8,746 bases of DNA from Treponema sp. (lineage in GTDB: Bacteria; Spirochaetota; Spirochaetia; Treponematales; Breznakiellaceae): NCBI GenBank assembly GCA_031290325.1, contig JAITNU010000150.1, positions 1 through 8,746 on the forward strand, given 5' to 3'. The position numbers and the translations under genes are program-made. The notes beneath the pieces are model-generated. The model saw only the letters and a program-made list of their open reading frames with translations. It made no database searches and had not been told where the DNA came from. Shown here one piece after another: positions 5,374 to 8,746 of the stretch. Position 1 is the stretch's first letter. Every line of letters begins with the position of its first letter.

Positions 5374-5376
5374 GGC

Positions 5377-5934
5377 ATGATTGTAGCCAAAACACTACAG
5401 GAAGGGAAGGTCGCGGCTGTCGATACGCTACAGGCGGCCTTTGGTACCAGTGCGGATTTTATCTTCGCCGATTACCGGGGCATGACCGTGGAGCAGTTGA
5501 CTGCCTTGCGCAAGCAGTTGCGGGCTAAGGACGCACGGTTCCGGGTGGTGAAAAACACCTCTGCGCGGCTGGCTTTTGAGCGCCGCGCTGCACCGGATGT
5601 ATCAGGGTATCTGACCGGTCCGACAGCCATTGCCATTGCGCCCAAGGATGCCAACGAGGTTGCCAAGCTGCTCTTTCAGTGTGCCCGGGAAACACCGGCG
5701 TTAAAGGTGAAGGGCGGTTTAGTGGGGGACACGGTGTACAACGCCGCCCAGGTGGAAGCCTTTTCCAGGCTGCCTGCTAAGGGAGAACTGATAGCCATGC
5801 TGCTGTCGGTGATGAACGGCCCGGCGCGGAACCTGGCGGCGGCGCTCAACGATATTCCCGCCCGGCTGGTACGCACCATCAAAGCGGTGGGGGACCAGAA
5901 GGCGGCTGAAGCGGAGGGAACCACGCCGGCGTGA
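5377..5934 (+). CDS. rplJ: 50S ribosomal protein L10
   Basis: This 185-residue base of the L12 stalk binds 23S rRNA with L11 and holds L7/L12 dimers on its C-terminal helix. The N-terminal domain is typical: an I-F-A-D-Y-R-G-M-T-V segment (29-38), L-R-K-Q-L-R, then R-V-V-K-N-T. It continues with S-G-Y-L-T-G-P-T-A-I-A-I and the V-K-G-G-L-V-G region. The end is an alanine-rich helix from about 130 (L12-binding) with a short acidic/alanine tail. The start is ATG 5377, 6 nt after GAGGAG, which lies within the last codons of rplA. With a 3-nt gap there is no room for a separate L10-binding leader such as many bacteria have, so its control is probably through coupling to rplA. Confidence 0.96.
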   Translation: MIVAKTLQEGKVAAVDTLQAAFGTSADFIFADYRGMTVEQLTALRKQLRAKDARFRVVKNTSARLAFERRAAPDVSGYLTGPTAIAIAPKDANEVAKLLFQCARETPALKVKGGLVGDTVYNAAQVEAFSRLPAKGELIAMLLSVMNGPARNLAAALNDIPARLVRTIKAVGDQKAAEAEGTTPA

Positions 5935-6052
5935 GGAGGCTGATGCACCATCAGGCTTCGGATGCTGTCGTTCCTGTTGGTTTGAGATACCGGGGAAGTC
6001 CCGGAAGCGCCCGTATGGGTGCGTAGTTTGTATAGTATGAGGAGAAGATAAT
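5935..6052 (+). promoter_or_regulatory. Structured rplJ-rplL intergenic leader
   Basis: The gap holds three consecutive hairpins: CTGATG-CAC-CATCAG (5940-5954), CCGGG-GAAGT-CCCGG (5990-6004), and GCGCCC-GTAT-GGGTGC (6007-6022, one wobble). After them come a TATAGT (6031-6036) and the rplL ribosome-binding site GAGGAG (6039-6044), 8 nt before the ATG. L12 is needed in several copies per ribosome while L10 is needed once. Such structure could protect or process the rplL message or raise its translation. There is no T-tract, so it is not an intrinsic terminator. Confidence 0.45.
5943..6026 (+). CDS. Possible 27-codon leader ORF between rplJ and rplL
   Basis: ATG at 5943 opens 27 codons (begins MHHQASDAVV, ends SARMGA) and stops at TAG 6024-6026, 26 nt before rplL. 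It is preceded by GAGGAGG (5933-5939), whose first GAGG is at ideal 6-nt spacing and overlaps the rplJ stop. The ORF covers all three hairpins of the gap, so a ribosome translating it would melt them. The peptide resembles nothing I know and may not be made. The Shine-Dalgarno could also be chance or serve only to retain ribosomes. Confidence 0.25.
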   Translation: MHHQASDAVVPVGLRYRGSPGSARMGA

Positions 6053-6442
6053 ATGGCAGCCCTGACAACAGATCAGATTTTAGAGGCGATTTCGTCCATG
6101 ACGGTTCTGGAGGTTTCCGAACTGGTGAAGGCTATGGAGGAAAAATTTGGGGTATCTGCAGCAGCGCCGGTGGCGGTGGCCGCGGTAGGCGGACCTGCAG
6201 CGGCGCCTGCGGAAGCAGTGGAAGAGCAGACGGAATTCACGGTGGTACTCAAGGCGTATGATGATACGAAGAAGATCGCGGTGATCAAAGAAGTGCGGGC
6301 GGTTACGGGCCTGGGACTTAAGGAGGCGAAGGACCTGGTTGAGGGAGCGCCTAAGCCGTTGAAGGAGAATATCTCCAAGGAAGAGGCTGGGAAAATCAAG
6401 GATCAGGTAACCGCTGCAGGCGGTACGGTGGTGATTCAGTAA
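6053..6442 (+). CDS. rplL: 50S ribosomal protein L7/L12
   Basis: This 129-residue multi-copy stalk protein recruits and activates translational GTPases. The N-terminal dimerisation domain spans ~1-35 (E-L-V-K-A-M-E-E-K-F-G-V-S). A flexible alanine/proline/valine hinge covers ~35-58. The C-terminal globular domain (~60-129) has F-T-V-V-L-K-A-Y-D, K-I-A-V-I-K-E-V-R, GLGLKEAKDLVEGAPKPLKE and a final A-G-G-T-V-V-I-Q. Length and order are standard. The start follows GAGGAG with 8 nt spacing. It is followed by a 124-nt gap with an attenuator-like structure before rpoB. Confidence 0.97.
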   Translation: MAALTTDQILEAISSMTVLEVSELVKAMEEKFGVSAAAPVAVAAVGGPAAAPAEAVEEQTEFTVVLKAYDDTKKIAVIKEVRAVTGLGLKEAKDLVEGAPKPLKENISKEEAGKIKDQVTAAGGTVVIQ

Positions 6443-6473
6443 GGGCAGCACCCTGACCGCGTGTTTTCTCACA

Positions 6474-6533
6474 GCATCCGTGAGGCCGGGGGCTTGACGG
6501 ATGCGGCTTCCGGTTTTGAGCCGGGGCTTTTTT
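6474..6533 (+). terminator. Attenuator-like hairpins between rplL and rpoB
   Basis: The first hairpin (6474-6504) has an 8-bp outer stem GCATCCGT/ACGGATGC. After one G-G mismatch it continues with a 5-bp inner stem AGGCC/GGCTT around a GGG loop, which is very stable. The second is weaker: TTCCGG (6508-6513) pairs with CCGGGG (6521-6526), including two T-G pairs, and is followed by C and six T (6528-6533), the form of a partial intrinsic terminator. GGCCGG (6484-6489) could instead pair with CCGGTT (6510-6515), excluding both. The position matches the known partial attenuator between rplL and rpoB in E. coli, which lets only some polymerases continue. Confidence 0.6.
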
Positions 6534-6566
6534 GTAATATTAATGGTACGTCAAGCGGAGGAATGA

Positions 6567-8746
6567 ATGGGAGCGGCGGCAGCGAAACGGCGGTATATTG
6601 GGAAAGCGATTCAGGATGTGATGGAGCTTCCTGATTTAATCGACATTCAGCTCTGTTCTTATGAGCGTTTTCTACAGCGGGAACGGCTGCGGAACCATGA
6701 AGTTCCCAGGGCGCAGGGCCTTGAAGAAGTGTTTAGGACCACCTTTCCCATCGAAAGTCCCAACGGGGATATGGTGTTGGAATATGAGTATTACACCCTG
6801 GACGAGGAGCACATCACACTTTCGGAGCAGGATTGCAAGCAGAAAGGGTTGACCTACGCGGTATCCCTCAAGGCGCGGATCAACCTCATCTTCCAGCAGA
6901 CCGGAGAGATTCGCCAGAAGGACATCTACATGGGGGATATTCCCATCATGAGTGAGCGGGGAACGTTTATTATCAACGGGGCAGAACGGGTGGTGGTGTC
7001 CCAGATTCACCGGTCGCCAGGGGTTATCTTTAGTCACGAGAAGGGGATATTCGCGTCCCGCATCATTCCCTACCGGGGTTCCTGGCTGGAATTCGAGATT
7101 GACCAGAAGAAAGAGCTGGTTTACGCCAAGATTGACCGGAAGAAACGGATCCTGGGGACGATTTTCCTGCGGGCCTTGGGGTATGCGAGCCGGGAGGATA
7201 TCATCCGTGCGTTCTACACCGTAGAAACCCTGGCAGTAATCGACGACCGGGAAACCCGGGAGCGCTTCTCGGGCCGGGTACTTGCCGCGGCAGTGTGGAT
7301 TGCCACCGGGGAGGGGGACGAGGGGACGCGCAAGAAGCTCTACCGGGCGGGGGAAAAGCTCCATCCCCACAACGTGGACGAACTCCTGGTCAATGGGATT
7401 GCCACCGTGGATGTGATTAATTTTGAGGACCCCGAGTCCCTCAATTCCTCTATGCTCCTTAACTGTTTTGAGCGGGAAGAAATCAAGTTTATGAAGGATG
7501 ACCCCACCCGGGACGAACCGTCCCGGGAGGATGCCCTTTCAGCAGTGTATTCGGTGCTCATGCCTGGGGAGTCCATCACGGTGGATGCAGCGGAGAAGGA
7601 CCTGTTGGGGATGTTCTTCACCCCCCGGCGCTACGACCTGGGGAAGGTGGGGCGCTACAAGCTCAACAAGAAGTTCGATTTCAAGCCAGCGCTGGAGGAG
7701 TTCACCCTCACACGGCAGGATATCATTGCCACCATGAAGTTCCTCATCAAGGTGTATGTGGGGGACGAGAATATTGATGACATAGACCACTTGGGAAACC
7801 GGCGGGTGCGTTCTGTAGGGGAACTCATGGCCAATACCATGAAGACTGCTTTCAGCCGCATGGAACGGATTGCCAAGGAACGGATGAGTCTCAAGGAGAC
7901 GGACACTATCAAGCCCCAGGATTTGATTTCGATTAAGCCTGTAGTAGCGGCCATCAAGGAGTTCTTCGGGTCCAGTCAGCTCTCCCAGTTCATGGACCAG
8001 GTGAACCCCCTGGCAGAACTGACCCACAAGCGCCGGCTCAACGCCCTGGGTCCCGGGGGGCTTTCCCGAGACCGGGCAGGCTTTGAGGTGCGGGATGTGC
8101 ACTACACCCATTACGGCAGGATGTGCCCCATTGAGACCCCTGAAGGGCCGAATATCGGCCTCATCGTGTCCCTGGCCAACTACACCCGGGTGAATGAATA
8201 CGGATTCCTAGAGGCCCCTTACCGCCGGGTACGCCAGGGAGTGGCGACCGGGGACATTGAGTGGCTTTCGGCTATGGAAGAGGACCGGTACTACATTGCC
8301 CAGGCATCGGCAAAGCTCAACGATGACGGTTCCTTTGCAGATGAGCAGGTATCCTGTCGCCGGCAGGGGGATTATACAACCCGGGGACCAGAAGACCTCC
8401 AGTACATGGACGTGTCGCCCAAACAGATCATTTCGGTTTCCGCCTCTCTCATCCCCTTTCTGGAACACGACGACGCCAACCGGGCGCTCATGGGTTCTAA
8501 CATGCAGCGTCAGGCAGTGCCCCTGGTGTTTCCTGAAGCCCCCCGGGTGGGGACCGGGATGGAATGGAAGTGCGCCTATGATTCAGGGGTACTGGTCAAG
8601 GCTCGCCGGGGTGGGACTGTAACACGGGTAACGTCTCAAGAGATCGTCATCCAGCCTGCTGAGGACACACCGGTCCGGGTGCGGACCATTGGGGGCACGA
8701 ATAGAGATGGCGCGGATATGTACCGCCTGGTGAAGTACCAGCGGAC
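6567..8746 (+). CDS. rpoB: RNA polymerase beta subunit, N-terminal 726 codons
   Basis: This is the catalytic beta subunit of RNA polymerase, open to the right edge, so the C-terminal part is missing. The start is ATG 6567, 5 nt after GGAGG; the codon just upstream in frame is TGA, so no earlier start exists. Visible blocks are the beta protrusion/lobe with G-T-F-I-I-N-G-A-E-R-V-V-V-S-Q (132-146), the rifampicin pocket from FFGSSQLSQFMDQ (466-478) to T-H-K-R-R-L-N-A-L-G-P-G-G (486-498), and the CPIETPEGPNIGLI block soon after. The residue aligned with E. coli S531 is N492, a change linked to natural rifampicin resistance in spirochaetes; D477 and H487 (E. coli D516, H526) are unchanged. No frameshift was seen along the whole visible reading frame. 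rpoC probably follows outside the window. Confidence 0.97.
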   Translation, partial: MGAAAAKRRYIGKAIQDVMELPDLIDIQLCSYERFLQRERLRNHEVPRAQGLEEVFRTTFPIESPNGDMVLEYEYYTLDEEHITLSEQDCKQKGLTYAVSLKARINLIFQQTGEIRQKDIYMGDIPIMSERGTFIINGAERVVVSQIHRSPGVIFSHEKGIFASRIIPYRGSWLEFEIDQKKELVYAKIDRKKRILGTIFLRALGYASREDIIRAFYTVETLAVIDDRETRERFSGRVLAAAVWIATGEGDEGTRKKLYRAGEKLHPHNVDELLVNGIATVDVINFEDPESLNSSMLLNCFEREEIKFMKDDPTRDEPSREDALSAVYSVLMPGESITVDAAEKDLLGMFFTPRRYDLGKVGRYKLNKKFDFKPALEEFTLTRQDIIATMKFLIKVYVGDENIDDIDHLGNRRVRSVGELMANTMKTAFSRMERIAKERMSLKETDTIKPQDLISIKPVVAAIKEFFGSSQLSQFMDQVNPLAELTHKRRLNALGPGGLSRDRAGFEVRDVHYTHYGRMCPIETPEGPNIGLIVSLANYTRVNEYGFLEAPYRRVRQGVATGDIEWLSAMEEDRYYIAQASAKLNDDGSFADEQVSCRRQGDYTTRGPEDLQYMDVSPKQIISVSASLIPFLEHDDANRALMGSNMQRQAVPLVFPEAPRVGTGMEWKCAYDSGVLVKARRGGTVTRVTSQEIVIQPAEDTPVRVRTIGGTNRDGADMYRLVKYQR

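Noticed and set aside
6031..6036. TATAGT as an internal promoter for rplL
   Set aside because: No -35 box of reasonable quality lies 16-18 bp upstream, and the hexamer is next to the rplL ribosome-binding site.
6672..7370. 232-codon minus-strand ORF
   Set aside because: It is antisense to the conserved N-terminal part of rpoB; no own ribosome-binding site or recognisable domain.
1..8746. Mobile element, CRISPR array or defence island
   Set aside because: No transposase, integrase, repeat-spacer array or terminal repeats; gene content and order are conserved housekeeping throughout.

Overview
The window reads as a chromosomal housekeeping region of a spirochaete, most likely a Treponema-type organism with a fairly GC-rich genome. 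The evidence is the gene order tRNA-Thr, rpmG, tRNA-Trp, secE, nusG, rplK, rplA, rplJ, rplL, rpoB, which I recall from treponemes, together with the protein sequences and an asparagine in RpoB where rifampicin-sensitive bacteria have serine. Genus and species are inference. No mobile element, CRISPR array, phage gene or clear foreign island is visible, and I do not see a previously undescribed system. The points of interest are regulatory and fine-scale.

Left part (1-2763): the 3' end of guaA (GMP synthase) enters on the + strand. It faces a two-gene minus-strand cell-envelope operon: a secreted LysM + M23 peptidoglycan endopeptidase (1564-2502), then an overlapping exported protein with two PEGA-like repeats (584-1564). 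An intrinsic terminator at 461-484 closes that operon. Upstream on the same strand is a 57-codon 2[4Fe-4S] ferredoxin (2590-2763) with its own strong terminator (2532-2566).

Centre (2764-3337): an AT-rich divergent intergenic region holds a 13-bp perfect inverted repeat and, on the + strand, a consensus TTGACA promoter with an extended -10 box. This promoter probably starts a long operon: tRNA-Thr(GGT), rpmG (57 codons), tRNA-Trp(CCA), then secE.

Right part (3353-8746): secE, nusG, rplK, rplA, rplJ, rplL and the first 726 codons of rpoB, all on the + strand. The genes are tightly spaced except at three structured gaps. The nusG-rplK gap (4114-4264) has several hairpins and a possible L1-protein binding site. 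The rplJ-rplL gap (5935-6052) has three hairpins and a 27-codon ORF behind a strong Shine-Dalgarno sequence. The rplL-rpoB gap (6443-6566) has a long stable hairpin and a second hairpin followed by six T, probably an attenuator that sets the ratio of RNA polymerase to ribosomal protein. The operon thus joins protein export (SecE), transcription elongation (NusG, RpoB) and the large-subunit L1 stalk, GTPase-centre and L12 stalk proteins.
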